64,000 nucleotides of DNA from Pseudomonas sp. St316 (GTDB taxonomy: Bacteria > Pseudomonadota > Gammaproteobacteria > Pseudomonadales > Pseudomonadaceae). The stretch covers positions 4,526,001 through 4,590,000 of the forward strand of contig NZ_AP021901.1 of NCBI RefSeq assembly GCF_018325905.1, in the 5' to 3' direction. This document shows positions 34,772-44,556 of the stretch, piece by piece (within the stretch, counting starts at the first letter, position 1; every line of letters starts with the position of its first letter). The translations under genes and the position numbers were made by a program. The notes beneath the pieces are model-generated. The model was not told the origin of the DNA. It made no database searches and saw only the letters and a program-made list of their open reading frames with translations.

Positions 34772-35461
34772 TTAAAAATCATCTTCGACCTGGCCATCCT
34801 TGACCTTGAATTCGCGGTTCTGCAGGTAGGCATTGCGGATGAAGACATACTTGTCGCCGCTCACCATCTTCTCGGCCGACAACAGGCTGGCGCGGGTGTC
34901 GACGACGTTCAGGCCTCGAATAGAGTTACGCACCGAGACGTTATCAATATAACGATACGGGGCCGTGTAGTCGTCGACCAGCTTGGCCGGCGCGTCACGC
35001 AGGGTGCTTGGCCCCAGCAGCGGCAGCATGACATACGGCCCACTGCCCAGTCCCCAGTAGCCCAGGGTCTGGCCAAAATCTTCATCGCTGCGCTGCAGGC
35101 CCATCTGGGTACCCACATCGAAGAAGCCCAGCAGGCCGAAGGTGGTGTTGAAGATCAACCGGGCGGTGTCGACCCCGGCAGCGGCCGGCTTGGCCTGCAG
35201 CACGTTGTTGGCCAGGTTGCCCACGTCGCCGATGTTGCGAAACATGTTGTGGACGCCGTCTTCGAGAAATTGCGGCGTCACATATTGATAACCCTGGGCC
35301 AGTGGCTTGAGCGCATAGGTATCAAGGGTGTCGTTGAAGGTAAAGATCGGACGGTTGATGCTTTCCCAAGGATCTTCTTCCGTCGCGGCCTGGGTGGCGA
35401 ACGGAACCAGCAGGACGCTGGCAGACAAACACAGCTGAGCGAGACGATGGCTCCAGCGCAT
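34772..35461 (-). CDS. mlaA: MlaA/VacJ-family outer-membrane lipid asymmetry protein
   Basis: The start at 35461 (MRWSHRLAQLCLSASVLL) has AAGGAG at good spacing. The 229-residue product has a signal peptide ending near FATQA and the MlaA pattern DPWESINRPIFTFND, followed by FLEDGVHNMFRNIGD and GPYVMLPLLGPSTLRD. MlaA removes phospholipids from the outer leaflet of the outer membrane. No lipobox Cys follows the signal peptide, so this version may not be lipidated as E. coli MlaA is. It is on the opposite strand to the gene for the phosphonatase-like protein. Confidence 0.92.
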   Translation of the reverse strand: MRWSHRLAQLCLSASVLLVPFATQAATEEDPWESINRPIFTFNDTLDTYALKPLAQGYQYVTPQFLEDGVHNMFRNIGDVGNLANNVLQAKPAAAGVDTARLIFNTTFGLLGFFDVGTQMGLQRSDEDFGQTLGYWGLGSGPYVMLPLLGPSTLRDAPAKLVDDYTAPYRYIDNVSVRNSIRGLNVVDTRASLLSAEKMVSGDKYVFIRNAYLQNREFKVKDGQVEDDF

Positions 35462-35663
35462 AGGGGAAAACTCCTTGGATTGTTCAAGCAAGGGCGCCGA
35501 GCCCAGGCGGTAAGGTGGCTAGTATAAGACGGAACGCGTGGATAGGCAGCACCGAAAAAACAAGTGGGTCGTAGGACGTTTCCATGACAGACACCCTTCA
35601 CGTCACTGTCACCGGACTGTCATCGAGGCTCTTTAGGCTGCTGGCTATTTCAAGGACGTTCCC

Positions 35664-36284
35664 ATGCCTCGCGCCGAAGCCCTGCCCCTCCCCGCCGCCA
35701 GCCTGACCGCCGTACTGTTTGGCCTGAGTGGATGCCTGGTGGATTTCGGCGCGCGCATCCGTCAGCCAGGGGCTGCACCGGTCGAGCATGCGCAGCCAAC
35801 ACCGGACGCCCTTGAGAGCCTGCACCACTTGCAGCGCCAGGAAATCCCCTGCGCCTGGCTCGACGAATTGCCACCTGCCGTCAGCCATGCCTTGGCGGCC
35901 TCATTGCCGACGTGGATCAAACCGCCGCAACTTCCAGCAACAAATAATCCTTGGCCGGCGCCACATGCCTGCTGGCAGGCCCTGATGGCGCTGAACGTCC
36001 AGCAACTGGACGGTTGCGTGTTGGTCAGTGGCGAACCCCGGTTGCTGCAGTCAGGGCTCAACGCCGGTTTATGGACCATCGGCCTGGCGTCCTGCGGCTC
36101 GCTGTGTGGCCTGGCGCCTGACGAATGGCAGGCGCTGAGCCAACAGGAACGGGAAACCAAGCGCGCCAAGGCCACCGTGCAATTGTTTGGCCTGGGGGTG
36201 CATTCGGTGATCGATCATTTGGGCGAACTCGACACTTGCCTGGCGGACATCAGCCTGCGCCGACTCAAAGGCGAGAAGCCATGA
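35664..36284 (+). CDS. Phosphonatase-like HAD protein lacking the catalytic Asp
   Basis: This 206-residue protein lines up with the phosphonoacetaldehyde hydrolase PhnX. Residues 15-28 (TAVLFGLSGCLVDF) match the PhnX start V-I-L-D-W-A-G-T-V-V-D-F, but the nucleophile Asp is Gly and the Thr is Cys. The cap-domain segment with the Schiff-base Lys is missing, and the later acidic pair DD is Ser-Gly (LVSGEPRLL). The C-terminal WTIGLASCGSLCGLAPDEW matches PhnX again. It is likely a non-catalytic homologue, like P. aeruginosa PA2803 in the same place. Confidence 0.82.
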   Translation: MPRAEALPLPAASLTAVLFGLSGCLVDFGARIRQPGAAPVEHAQPTPDALESLHHLQRQEIPCAWLDELPPAVSHALAASLPTWIKPPQLPATNNPWPAPHACWQALMALNVQQLDGCVLVSGEPRLLQSGLNAGLWTIGLASCGSLCGLAPDEWQALSQQERETKRAKATVQLFGLGVHSVIDHLGELDTCLADISLRRLKGEKP

Positions 36285-36393
36285 CCGGGATCATGCAGGG
36301 AGCGCGAGGGTAGATTACTCTTAAGACAAGCCACGGACTTTTGACGCACTGTCGCGGTCCATGGCTGTGCCTATCAATAAAGGGAGTACGCCA

Positions 36394-36657
36394 ATGCCTG
36401 CCCGCGAATTGCAAGAACAGCTCAACAAACTGCGCGAGCAATTGGACCAGAATCCGCCGCTGTCCGAGCCAGAGCGCGAGAATCTGCATCAACTGATGGC
36501 TCAGATCGAGGCTGAGATCCAACTGGAAAATCAGCTTCAGGACAGCAACCTGGTGGACGGCGTGAACCTTGCTGTGGAACGTTTTGAGGTTGAACACCCG
36601 GGTATTGCGAGCACATTGCGCAATATCATGTTGACCTTGGGCAACATGGGAATCTGA
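36394..36657 (+). CDS. DUF4404 family protein, 87 aa
   Basis: The start at 36394 (MPARELQEQLNKLREQLDQ) has AAGGGAG upstream; the frame from 36361 is not used. The product is a short helical protein with an N-terminal coiled coil of about 60 residues and the C-terminal segment HPGIASTLRNIMLTLGNMGI of the DUF4404 family. It is soluble and lacks a signal peptide. Function unknown. It is about 110 bases after the HAD gene and has its own terminator. Confidence 0.85.
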   Translation: MPARELQEQLNKLREQLDQNPPLSEPERENLHQLMAQIEAEIQLENQLQDSNLVDGVNLAVERFEVEHPGIASTLRNIMLTLGNMGI

Positions 36658-36667
36658 ATACCGGATG

Positions 36668-36702
36668 CAAAAAAGCCCTGCTATCACGAGCGGGGCTTTT
36701 TA
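36668..36702 (+). terminator. Rho-independent terminator
   Basis: Stem AAAAGCCCTGCT / AGCGGGGCTTTT with loop ATCACG and a T-run, 11 bases after the DUF4404 stop. Confidence 0.85.
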
Positions 36703-36722
36703 GTTTCAACCTGAATGCAATC

Positions 36723-36815
36723 CCTGTGGGAGCGAGCTTGCTCGCGATAGCGGTGTGTCAGCCAACCTGGATGTTGGATGTGCCGCCCTCATCGCGAGCA
36801 AGCTCGCTCCCACAA
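36723..36815. repeat. REP pair in inverted orientation
   Basis: CCTGTGGGAGCGAGCTTGCT and CATCGCGAGCAAGCTCGCTC face each other with a spacer of about 45 bases, including a spacer phrase like that of the REPINs upstream of rcnR (GGATGTTGGATGT is the reverse of that spacer). It lies between DUF4404 and queF. Confidence 0.88.
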
Positions 36816-36836
36816 GAGCCCTCCCACAGTTAGGAT

Positions 36837-37667
36837 TTATTGACGGACCAGGCGATGGTTCGGCAACTGGACGTCTTCGGTACTGCGATACGGATTGATA
36901 TCCAACCCGCCACGACGCACATACCGCGCGTACACCGTCAACTTCTCGGGCTTGAGCAAGCGCTGCAGGTCGAGAAAGATCCGCTCCACGCACTGCTCGT
37001 GGAAATCCGAATGCTGGCGGAAGCTGACGATGTAGGCCAGCAGGCTGGCGGGGTCCAGGGCCGCGCCGCGATACTCCACCGCCACGCTGCCCCAGTCTGG
37101 CTGGCTGGTCACCGGACAGTTGGACTTGAGCAGATGGCTGTGCAGGCTTTGCTCGACGATGCGCGATTCATCGCAACGCAGCAACTCCGGGCGCGGGTGC
37201 GCGTAGGAGTCGACGCTGATGTCCAAATCGTCGATGCACGTACCGGGCAACGCCACGATGCCCTCGCTTTCCACATCCTTGAGATTGCGGATCCGCACAC
37301 CCACCGCTTTGCCGGCAGCCGCCGACAGGTCCTGGCGCAGGGTCGCTTCCAGGCTCGCGGTATCGGCGAACGGCGTCTGGTTCAAGGAGTTGAGGTACAG
37401 CTTGAAGGATTTGGACTCGATGATATTCGGCGAGTCCGCCGGGATCGCGAATTCACCGATGGCCACCACCGGCTTACCGGACGGCAGCAGCCACGACAGC
37501 TCGAAGCAGTTCCAGAAATCCACGCCTTTATACGGCAGGGTCTCGGCCGTCAGGCCCAGTTCCGCCCATTTCGCGGTGCGCGGGATCGGGAACAGCAGTG
37601 ACGGCGTGTACGTGGCGATGTATTCGCTGGATTTGCCCAGCGGCGAATGTTCGGCTGCGGGATGCAT
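36837..37667 (-). CDS. queF: NADPH-dependent 7-cyano-7-deazaguanine reductase QueF
   Basis: This 276-residue QueF is of the long, two-domain form. It has the substrate-binding segment [19 protein letters not shown] (about residues 86-104) and the catalytic Cys in [16 protein letters not shown], followed by [20 protein letters not shown]. QueF reduces preQ0 to preQ1 in queuosine biosynthesis. The upstream region has no obvious preQ1 riboswitch. It is on the opposite strand from copRS and separate from other queuosine genes. Confidence 0.95.
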   Translation of the reverse strand: MHPAAEHSPLGKSSEYIATYTPSLLFPIPRTAKWAELGLTAETLPYKGVDFWNCFELSWLLPSGKPVVAIGEFAIPADSPNIIESKSFKLYLNSLNQTPFADTASLEATLRQDLSAAAGKAVGVRIRNLKDVESEGIVALPGTCIDDLDISVDSYAHPRPELLRCDESRIVEQSLHSHLLKSNCPVTSQPDWGSVAVEYRGAALDPASLLAYIVSFRQHSDFHEQCVERIFLDLQRLLKPEKLTVYARYVRRGGLDINPYRSTEDVQLPNHRLVRQ

Positions 37668-37728
37668 GACGGAAACCTGACTGAAGAATCAGCCGATTCT
37701 ATCAGCCTTTGCCGCAGCCTTTGAGTGC

Positions 37729-38250
37729 TTACTGACTGACTGTCAGGTCGCCCTTCATTCCAGCCTGGTAATGGCCGGGAATATTGCAGGCAAACTCCAG
37801 GCGCGTGGCCTTGCTGAAGGTCCAGGTCAGCTCGGCGGTTTTGCCCGGCTCCACCAACACGCTGTTGGGATCATCGTGGCGCATGCTCGCCTGGTCGTGA
37901 CCCATGGCGCCATGATCCATCCCCGGCTTCATCGCGGTCGGCATCAACTGGCCGCTCTGCTGCATCTTGAGCATTTCCTGTTGGTGGTCGGCGTGCATGG
38001 CAGCGTTGCCCAGGTTGAATTCGTGGAGCAACTGTCCTTTATTGATCAGCACGAACCGAACCGTCTCACCGGCCTTGATATCAAGGGCACCGGGATCGAA
38101 CGTCATGTCGCCCATCACCACCTCGATGTTGCGACTGGCCTTGGCTGCCGGTGCAGCCTGGCCAAAATCGAAATGCCCCGGCGATGCCCACGAAGGCGCA
38201 CTGAGGGCCAGTACGCAAGCGGCCAGGATCAAGCGGTTTCCCATCAACAT
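37729..38250 (-). CDS. Secreted cupredoxin, copper-binding protein
   Basis: The start at 38250 ([15 protein letters not shown]) has GGAG at 7 bases; the ATG at 38256 has it too close. The 173-residue product has a signal peptide (cleavage near SWASPG), a Met/His-rich loop ([19 protein letters not shown]) and a cupredoxin fold. The copper ligands are visible as His in LLHEFNLGN and Cys, His, Met in [16 protein letters not shown]. It should bind copper in the periplasm. It is divergent from copRS, whose regulator likely controls it through the box at 38312. Confidence 0.88.
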   Translation of the reverse strand: MLMGNRLILAACVLALSAPSWASPGHFDFGQAAPAAKASRNIEVVMGDMTFDPGALDIKAGETVRFVLINKGQLLHEFNLGNAAMHADHQQEMLKMQQSGQLMPTAMKPGMDHGAMGHDQASMRHDDPNSVLVEPGKTAELTWTFSKATRLEFACNIPGHYQAGMKGDLTVSQ

Positions 38251-38311
38251 GTCCATACTCCAATCAGTTTCAGCTTGTGGGAAACTCTATCGTTACAGGC
38301 CTGCCAGTCGG

Positions 38312-38337
38312 CTGACAGTTCGATTACAACTTTGTCA
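38312..38337. promoter_or_regulatory. Candidate CopR box between the cupredoxin gene and copR
   Basis: CTGACAGTTCGATTACAACT followed by TTGTCAG is an inverted repeat CTGACA-N15-TGTCAG, and its right part contains ATTACAACTTTGTCA, which resembles the cop/cus boxes recognised by CopR/CusR-type regulators. It lies in the divergent promoter region, 61 bases before copR. Identification by pattern only. Confidence 0.55.
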
Positions 38338-38398
38338 GGTTGCGCCACGAGCCCGCCTGCCACGGTATAACGCCCTCGAACCCTGCATTGAGCCGCCC

Positions 38399-39079
38399 AT
38401 GAAACTGCTGATCGTCGAAGACCAAACCAAAACCGGCCAATACCTGCGCCAAGGCCTGGGTGAAGCCGGGTTCAACGCCGACCTGGTAGCCGACGGAATC
38501 ACCGGCCAGCAACTGGCCTTGAGCGGTGAATACGCCTTGCTGATCCTCGACGTGATGTTACCCGGCCGCGATGGTTGGCAGATCCTGCAAGCCGTCCGCG
38601 GAGCCGGGCTGGATACACCAGTGCTGTTCCTCACCGCGCGGGATGCGGTACAGGATCGGGTGCACGGCCTGGAACTGGGCGCCGATGATTACCTGGTCAA
38701 GCCCTTTGCCTTTTCCGAGTTGCTGGCGCGGGTACGCAGCCTGTTGCGGCGAGGCAGTTCGACGCAACAGGACACCAGCCTGCAGCTGGCCGACTTGCGT
38801 CTGGACCTGATCCGCCGCCGCGTCGAACGCAGCGGTCGGCGCATCGACCTCACCGCCAAGGAATTCGCCTTGCTGGAAATGCTTCTGCGCCGCCAGGGCG
38901 AAGTGCTGCCCAAATCGCTGATCGCGTCCCAGGTCTGGGACATGAATTTCGACAGTGACACCAACGTCATCGAAGTCGCGATACGGCGCCTGCGACTCAA
39001 GATCGACGATGAATTCCCCAGCAAGCTCATCCACACCGTGCGTGGCATGGGTTATGTGCTCGAAGAGCGCAGCCTGTGA
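38399..39079 (+). CDS. copR: Copper-responsive response regulator CopR
   Basis: This 226-residue OmpR/PhoB-type regulator starts [18 protein letters not shown]; a longer frame from 37967 runs antisense through the cupredoxin gene. The receiver has the phospho-Asp in [14 protein letters not shown] and the DNA-binding domain (about residues 130-225) ends with [11 protein letters not shown]. The sequence is of the CopR/CusR/IrlR heavy-metal clade. It is translationally coupled to copS by a GTGA overlap. It should activate copper-tolerance genes. Confidence 0.92.
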   Translation: MKLLIVEDQTKTGQYLRQGLGEAGFNADLVADGITGQQLALSGEYALLILDVMLPGRDGWQILQAVRGAGLDTPVLFLTARDAVQDRVHGLELGADDYLVKPFAFSELLARVRSLLRRGSSTQQDTSLQLADLRLDLIRRRVERSGRRIDLTAKEFALLEMLLRRQGEVLPKSLIASQVWDMNFDSDTNVIEVAIRRLRLKIDDEFPSKLIHTVRGMGYVLEERSL

Positions 39080-40428
39080 GGGGCCAATTGTCGCTGAGTA
39101 GCCGCCTGGCACTGCTGTTCGCCGCCTGCACCGCCGTGGTGTCATTGTTCGCCGGGGTCTTGTTCAGCCGTGGCAGCGAGGCGCACTTCATCGAACTGGA
39201 CCAGCAACTGCTCGAAGGCAAGCTGATCGGCCTGCGCCGGGCCCTGCAAGACCTCGACGCTGAGCAGACCCAGGCGCGCCTGGAAGATGAACTGAGCCGC
39301 CAGGCCGACCTGGCACTGCGCATCAAGGGCAGCGATGGGGTTCGCTGGTACGACAGCTCGATCCGGATTCCGGCTCAATTGCCAGAGCGGCCCGGCCTGT
39401 CGACCCTCAGCGATGGCGACAACGATTATCGGGTGTTGAACGCCCCGCTGCGTCCCGACCAAGCCAATTCACCGCAATTGACCCTGTTGCTGGACATCAC
39501 CCACCACCAGCATTTCCTGCAACGCATGCAGCGCCTGATCTGGCTGACCGTCGGTCTCTCGGCCCTGGCCACCGCCCTGCTCGGTGCCTGGGCCGCCCGG
39601 CGGGCCTTGCGCCCCTTGCGACGCATGGGCGCCATCGCTGGCAGTGTCTCGGCCCGCTCTCTCAACGCCCGACTTCCCGAAGAGCAAATGCCCGCCGAAT
39701 TGGCGGAACTGGCCCACAGCATCAACGCCATGCTCGGACGCCTCGACGATGCGTTTCAGCGGCTCTCGGCGTTCTCTGCCGACATCGCCCATGAATTGCG
39801 CACGCCGCTGTCGAACCTGCTGACCCACACCCAGGTCACCCTCACCCGCGAACGCCCACTGGAGGATTACCGCGAGGCGTTGCACAGCAATCTCGAAGAG
39901 CTGCAATGGATGGCGCAACTGGTCAACGACATGCTGTACCTGGCCAAGGCCGACCACGGCCTGCTGGCGCTCAACCGAGAACCGCTGCAATTGGCCGAAG
40001 AGGTGGACGTGCTGCTGGACTTCTTCGCGCCCCTGGCCGAAGACGCCAACGTGCGCCTGAGCCGCGAGGGCAAGAGCCGCATCGAGGGTGACCGCAACAT
40101 GTTGCGCCGGGCGCTCTCCAACCTGCTGGACAATGCGCTGCGCTTCACCCCCATTGACGGCGAAGTGCGGGTGCGGATTGTCGATGAGGCTCAAGGGGTG
40201 AACATCAGCGTGGAAAACAGCGGCGAAGGGATTGCCGCGGACTTGCTGCCGCGCCTGTTCGACCGCTTTTATCGCGCCGACCCGGCTCGCCAGGAGGGCA
40301 GCAGCGAACACGCCGGGTTGGGGCTGGCCATTACTCGCTCTATCATCCGCGCCCATGGCGGGCAGATCCGCTGCGAATCGGCCGATGGCTGGACGCGGTT
40401 TGTGATTGAGTTGCCGAAAGGTGATTGA
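39076..40428 (+). CDS. copS: Heavy-metal sensor histidine kinase CopS
   Basis: The GTG start overlaps the copR stop (GTGA), so the two are coupled. The 450-residue kinase has two membrane helices (about 12-32 and 155-175), a periplasmic sensor with [13 protein letters not shown], a HAMP domain, the H-box [19 protein letters not shown], and an ATPase domain with [22 protein letters not shown] and GLGLAIT boxes. It belongs to the CusS/CopS group that senses periplasmic copper or silver. Confidence 0.92.
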   Translation: MRGQLSLSSRLALLFAACTAVVSLFAGVLFSRGSEAHFIELDQQLLEGKLIGLRRALQDLDAEQTQARLEDELSRQADLALRIKGSDGVRWYDSSIRIPAQLPERPGLSTLSDGDNDYRVLNAPLRPDQANSPQLTLLLDITHHQHFLQRMQRLIWLTVGLSALATALLGAWAARRALRPLRRMGAIAGSVSARSLNARLPEEQMPAELAELAHSINAMLGRLDDAFQRLSAFSADIAHELRTPLSNLLTHTQVTLTRERPLEDYREALHSNLEELQWMAQLVNDMLYLAKADHGLLALNREPLQLAEEVDVLLDFFAPLAEDANVRLSREGKSRIEGDRNMLRRALSNLLDNALRFTPIDGEVRVRIVDEAQGVNISVENSGEGIAADLLPRLFDRFYRADPARQEGSSEHAGLGLAITRSIIRAHGGQIRCESADGWTRFVIELPKGD

Positions 40429-40456
40429 GCCCGCCCCCCTGTGGCGAAGGACTTAT

Positions 40457-40546
40457 CTGTGGGAGCAAGGCTTGCCCGCGATGCAGACGGCGCGGTCTGC
40501 GGGGGAAACAAGGCGCCTGCATCGCGGGCAAGCCTTGCTCCCACAG
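40457..40546. repeat. REP pair, variant type with CCCGCG core
   Basis: CTGTGGGAGCAAGGCTTGCC and GCATCGCGGGCAAGCCTTGC face each other. The core TTGCCCGCGATGC differs from the common TTGCTCGCGAT, so this belongs to a second REP subtype. It lies between copS and lolE. Confidence 0.82.
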
Positions 40547-40615
40547 ACACTTCGCTAAATCCCCTCGCCGCAAGAGTCTTCAGCAAGCCCTTCTGCCACA
40601 GAGGTCTGTGTCGTA

Positions 40616-41860
40616 TCAGGAATACCGCAACGCCTGCGCCGGTTCGATCTTCGCCGCACGCCACGCCGGGTACACGGTGGCGAGGAAGCTCAGGATGAAC
40701 CCGGCCGAGCAGATCAGCACCACGTCCCCACGTTGCAGCTCCGACGGCAGGTTGCTGACGAAGTACACGTCGGAACTGAAGATGTGCTGGCCACTGACCC
40801 GTTCCAGCCAGCCCACCAGCGCACTGACGTTCAGCGCCGCGATCACCCCCAGCACGCCGCCAATCAGCGTGCCGACGACGCCAATCACCGTGCCCTGGAC
40901 CATGAAGATCGCCATGATCTGCCGCGGCGTGGCGCCGATGGTGCGCAGGATCGCGATGTCCGCGCCTTTGTCGTTCACCACCATGATCAAGGTGGCGATG
41001 ATGTTGAACGCCGCCACCGCGACGATCATCAGCAACAGCAAGCCGATCATGGTTTTTTCCATTTTCATGGCACTGAACAGGCTGCCCTGGGTGTGGGTCC
41101 AGTCGTCGGCCTTGTAGGCCGCGCCAAGGCTGGTGGCGATGTCCCCGGAGACCTTCGGTGCCGCGTACAAATCCTTCATCGCCAGGCGCACGCTTTGTAC
41201 CTGGTTCGGCTGCCAATGCTGCATTTGTGCGGCATCGGCCAAGTGGATCAGTGCCATGGAGCCATCCAGCTCGGCGCCCACCTTGAACACACCCACCACA
41301 TTCAGCCGCTGCATCCGTGGGGTGATGCCGCCGGGGGCAGTGCTGACTTCCGGTACGATCAGGGTGATTTTGTCGCCGACGTTCAGGCGAAAACGCCGGG
41401 CGGTGATTTCGCCGATCACCACGCCAAACTCGCCCGGCTTCAAGGCATCCAAACGCCCCTGGACGATATGCTGGGCAACGATGGACACCTTGCCTTCCTG
41501 GGCCGGATCGACGCCGCTGATCTGGATCGGCTGCATCGAACCTTTATAGCTCAGCATCCCTTCCATTTCGGTAAACGGCACGGCAGCGATGACTTCAGGA
41601 TTTTTCAACGCCGCGGCGGCCACCGGCTGCCAATCGTCGATCGGATTGACGCCAACGAGGGTGGCGTGGGGCACCATGCCGAGGATGCGCGAGCTCATTT
41701 CGCGCTGGAAGCCGTTCATCACCGACAACACCACGATCATCGCCAGGACACCCAGGGCGAGGCCGATCATCGAGGTCATGGAGATGAACGAAACAAAGCG
41801 ATTGCGGCGCTTGGCGCGGGTATAGCGCGTGCCGATAAAGATCGATAACGGTCTGAACAT
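40616..41860 (-). CDS. lolE: Lipoprotein-releasing ABC permease LolE
   Basis: The start at 41860 ([19 protein letters not shown]) matches that of the paralogue lolC; the frame to 41905 overlaps a hairpin. The 414-residue protein has four helices: one at about 20-45 and three near the end (about 270-400), with a large periplasmic domain between. It forms LolCDE with the neighbours, an inner-membrane ABC transporter that hands outer-membrane lipoproteins to LolA. It is separated from lolD by 63 bases that hold a terminator-like hairpin. Confidence 0.9.
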   Translation of the reverse strand: MFRPLSIFIGTRYTRAKRRNRFVSFISMTSMIGLALGVLAMIVVLSVMNGFQREMSSRILGMVPHATLVGVNPIDDWQPVAAAALKNPEVIAAVPFTEMEGMLSYKGSMQPIQISGVDPAQEGKVSIVAQHIVQGRLDALKPGEFGVVIGEITARRFRLNVGDKITLIVPEVSTAPGGITPRMQRLNVVGVFKVGAELDGSMALIHLADAAQMQHWQPNQVQSVRLAMKDLYAAPKVSGDIATSLGAAYKADDWTHTQGSLFSAMKMEKTMIGLLLLMIVAVAAFNIIATLIMVVNDKGADIAILRTIGATPRQIMAIFMVQGTVIGVVGTLIGGVLGVIAALNVSALVGWLERVSGQHIFSSDVYFVSNLPSELQRGDVVLICSAGFILSFLATVYPAWRAAKIEPAQALRYS

Positions 41861-41873
41861 TCGCGGGGCACCG

Positions 41874-41914
41874 TATAAAAATAAAAGACCCGGCGTGTGT
41901 AGCAAACGCCGGGT
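41874..41914 (-). terminator. Terminator-like hairpin between lolD and lolE
   Basis: On the minus strand, stem ACCCGGCGT / ACGCCGGGT with a 9-base loop is followed by TCTTTTATTTTT. It sits 10 bases after the lolD stop and just before lolE, so it might reduce read-through within the operon. Confidence 0.7.
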
Positions 41915-41923
41915 TTCGGTCGG

Positions 41924-42607
41924 TCAGATGGGCGTCAGGCAGCCTTCCTGCAAGTGCAGGACGCGGTCCATCTGCCGGGCCAGGTTCATGTCGTGAGTCA
42001 CCACCAGGAACGCGGTGCGCATCGACGTGCTGAGCTCCAGCATCAAATCCTGGATGCCTTGGGCGGTGTGGGAGTCGAGGTTGCCGGTCGGCTCGTCGAG
42101 CATCACCAGGCCAGGCTTGTTGACCAAGGCCCGGGCAATCGCCACGCGCTGGCGTTCACCACCGGACAATTCGGCCGGCTTGTGCTCCAGGCGATGCCCC
42201 AGCCCTACCCGCTCCAGCAACGCCGTGGCGCGCTGACGGGCCTCAGGAATCGCCGTGCGACCGATCAACAGCGGCATGCAGACGTTTTCCAGCGCGGTGA
42301 ACTCGGGCAGCAAATGGTGGAACTGGTAGACGAAGCCCAGGGAACGGTTGCGCAGCAGGCCACGGGCCTTCTCGTTCAGGGCCGAAAGTTCTTCGCCTGC
42401 CAGCCAGACACTGCCGGCGGTCGGCGTATCCAGGCCGCCCAGCAGGTTGAGCAAGGTACTTTTGCCCGACCCGGAGGTGCCGACAATCGCCACGCGCTCG
42501 CCAGGGTGCAACTCCAGCTGCAAGCCCGACAACACCACCACCGACTCTGGACCTTCCTCGTAGGACTTGCCCAGGTTGCGGCAGCTCAAGATTGCTTTTT
42601 CACTCAT
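41924..42607 (-). CDS. lolD: Lipoprotein-releasing ABC ATPase LolD
   Basis: The start at 42607 ([18 protein letters not shown]) gives the usual 227 residues; an ATG at 42622 overlapping the lolC stop is possible. The product has Walker [10 protein letters not shown], signature [15 protein letters not shown], Walker [13 protein letters not shown] and the switch His in VVTHD. It powers lipoprotein release with LolC and LolE. It lies between the two permease genes, immediately after lolC. Confidence 0.95.
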   Translation of the reverse strand: MSEKAILSCRNLGKSYEEGPESVVVLSGLQLELHPGERVAIVGTSGSGKSTLLNLLGGLDTPTAGSVWLAGEELSALNEKARGLLRNRSLGFVYQFHHLLPEFTALENVCMPLLIGRTAIPEARQRATALLERVGLGHRLEHKPAELSGGERQRVAIARALVNKPGLVMLDEPTGNLDSHTAQGIQDLMLELSTSMRTAFLVVTHDMNLARQMDRVLHLQEGCLTPI

Positions 42608-42614
42608 GCCCAAC

Positions 42615-43865
42615 TCACTCATAACGTAACGCCTCCGCAGGCTGGGTGCGCGCGGCACGCCAGGCAGGATACAGGGTGGCGAGGAAACTCAGGACCAACG
42701 CGGCGCCGCAGACCATCAACACGTCATCGGCCTGCAATTGCGATGGCAGGTAGTCGATGAAGTACACGTCGGCGTTGAGAAACTTGTGCCCGATCAAGCC
42801 TTCGAGGGCGGCAATCGCGGCACTGACATTCAGCGCGGCGAACATCCCGACCAGGGCGCCGACAACCGTACCGATCACGCCGATGACCGTGCCCTGGACC
42901 ATGAATATCCGCATGATCTGCCCCGGCGTGGCGCCGAGAGTACGCAGGATCGCGATGTCGCCCTTCTTGTCGTTCACCACCATCACCAGCGTGGAGATGA
43001 TGTTGAACGCCGCCACGGCAACGATCAGCAACAGCAGCAGGCCGATCATGGCTTTTTCCATGCGGATCGCCTGGTACAGGTTGCCGTGGGTGCGGGTCCA
43101 GTCCCGGGCGTAGTAACGGTCTTCGCCGAGCTGCTGGGCGATGGTCCATGCCTGGCGCGGGGCCTGGAACAGGTCGTCGAACTTCAGCCGCAGGCCCTGG
43201 ACCTGATCCGGCTTCCAGCGATGCAGGCGCGCCAGGTCCTGGAGGTTGGTCACGCCCAGGTAACCGTCCAGCTCGCCGGCGCCGACATGGAAAATGCCAA
43301 CCACGGTAAAGCGTTTCATGCGCGGGAACATGCCGCCCGGGGTCACGGTGACTTCCGGGGCGACGAAGGTCAGCTTGTCGCCGATGGCAACGCCGAGCTT
43401 GGCCGCGGCCTTGTCGCCGATGACGATGCCGAAACTGCCGGGCGCCAGGTCGTCGAGTTTGCCCTGCTGCATGAAGTTATCGATGATCGATACCTGCCGC
43501 TCGAGCCCCGGGTCGATGCCGTTGAGCAATACCTTGGATACCTTGCCATCGTTGGTGAGCAGCCCCTGCATCTGGGTGAACGGCGCGACGGCCAGCACCT
43601 GCGGGTTCTGCTTGACCTTGGCGGCCAGGCTCGGCCAGTCACTGATGGCTTCGCCGGATTCGAGTGTCGCGTGGGGCACCATGCCCAGCACGCGGGTGCG
43701 CATCTCATGGTCGAAGCCGTTCATCACCGAGAGCACGACGATCATCACGACCACGCCAAGGGCCAGCCCGATGATGGACGTCAGGGAAATGAACGATACG
43801 AAATGATTGCGACGCTTTGCACGGGTATAACGCGTGCCGATAAATACGAAGAGAGGTCTGAACAT
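42615..43865 (-). CDS. lolC: Lipoprotein-releasing ABC permease LolC
   Basis: This 416-residue protein has the same layout as LolE: an N-terminal helix after [19 protein letters not shown], a periplasmic domain (about 45-265) and three C-terminal helices, including the [20 protein letters not shown] segment. It is the first gene of lolCDE and is divergent from the PilZ gene. LolC and LolE are about as similar as paralogues; which is C and which is E follows gene order. Confidence 0.93.
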   Translation of the reverse strand: MFRPLFVFIGTRYTRAKRRNHFVSFISLTSIIGLALGVVVMIVVLSVMNGFDHEMRTRVLGMVPHATLESGEAISDWPSLAAKVKQNPQVLAVAPFTQMQGLLTNDGKVSKVLLNGIDPGLERQVSIIDNFMQQGKLDDLAPGSFGIVIGDKAAAKLGVAIGDKLTFVAPEVTVTPGGMFPRMKRFTVVGIFHVGAGELDGYLGVTNLQDLARLHRWKPDQVQGLRLKFDDLFQAPRQAWTIAQQLGEDRYYARDWTRTHGNLYQAIRMEKAMIGLLLLLIVAVAAFNIISTLVMVVNDKKGDIAILRTLGATPGQIMRIFMVQGTVIGVIGTVVGALVGMFAALNVSAAIAALEGLIGHKFLNADVYFIDYLPSQLQADDVLMVCGAALVLSFLATLYPAWRAARTQPAEALRYE

Positions 43866-43959
43866 GTCGGGGCTTGTTCGGAGGGAAAAGGAACGTCCTT
43901 GTGGCGGGGGTCACAAACCAGCTTTACACTCAGACCACCGCCGCTACCATGGGTTCGCC

Positions 43960-44556
43960 ATGTCGACATTAGATGAAGAAGATCGCCGCGAATACTACCG
44001 TATCGAGGACACGATCGCACTGGAAATTCGGCCCCTGTCCATTCCTGAAGCTGCTGGCCAGGAAGTGTTGCAGGATGCTTCTCCATTGTTCAATCTGCTC
44101 AGTGAATTACACCTGAGCGAATTCGAGTCACAGCACCTGCTGCGCCAGATCAGCGAGCGCGAACGCAGCATCGCGGCGTACCTCAAGGCAATGAACAAAC
44201 GCATCGACCTGCTCAGCCAGGTCATTGCCCTGACGGTGCTCGGCGAAATCGGCGAACCGCAACCGGTGATCATTTCCGAAGGCGGCGTCGACTTCCAACA
44301 CCCCACGCCGATAGCGGTCGGCACCCACTTGTCGATCAAACTGGTGCTGATGCCCCAAGCCCTCGGCTTGTTGCTGCGGGCGCGGGTCACCCACTGCGAC
44401 CCCAAGGGCGACGACTTCGACGTGGGCACTGAGTTCGAACGCCCGACCGACGCCCAGCGCCAGTTGCTGGCCCGCTACATCCTGCAGAAACAGGCGCAAG
44501 AACGACGCCTGGCCCGGGAACAGAACGACTCAGGTATCAATAAGGAAGAACCGTGA
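43960..44556 (+). CDS. PilZ-domain protein
   Basis: The start at 43960 (MSTLDEEDRREYYRIED) gives 198 residues; the GTG frame from 43834 overlaps the lolC start region. The C-terminal PilZ-like segment (about residues 95-175) includes IISEGGVDFQHPTPI, and the N-terminal EEDRREYYRIED is the R-x-x-x-R-type cyclic-di-GMP contact. It should bind cyclic-di-GMP. It ends in a GTGA overlap with the glycerophosphodiesterase gene, so the two are coupled. Confidence 0.85.
   Translation: MSTLDEEDRREYYRIEDTIALEIRPLSIPEAAGQEVLQDASPLFNLLSELHLSEFESQHLLRQISERERSIAAYLKAMNKRIDLLSQVIALTVLGEIGEPQPVIISEGGVDFQHPTPIAVGTHLSIKLVLMPQALGLLLRARVTHCDPKGDDFDVGTEFERPTDAQRQLLARYILQKQAQERRLAREQNDSGINKEEP

Noticed and set aside
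37967..38398. N-terminal extension of the copR frame
   Set aside because: It runs antisense through the cupredoxin gene and the receiver domain begins exactly at 38399.
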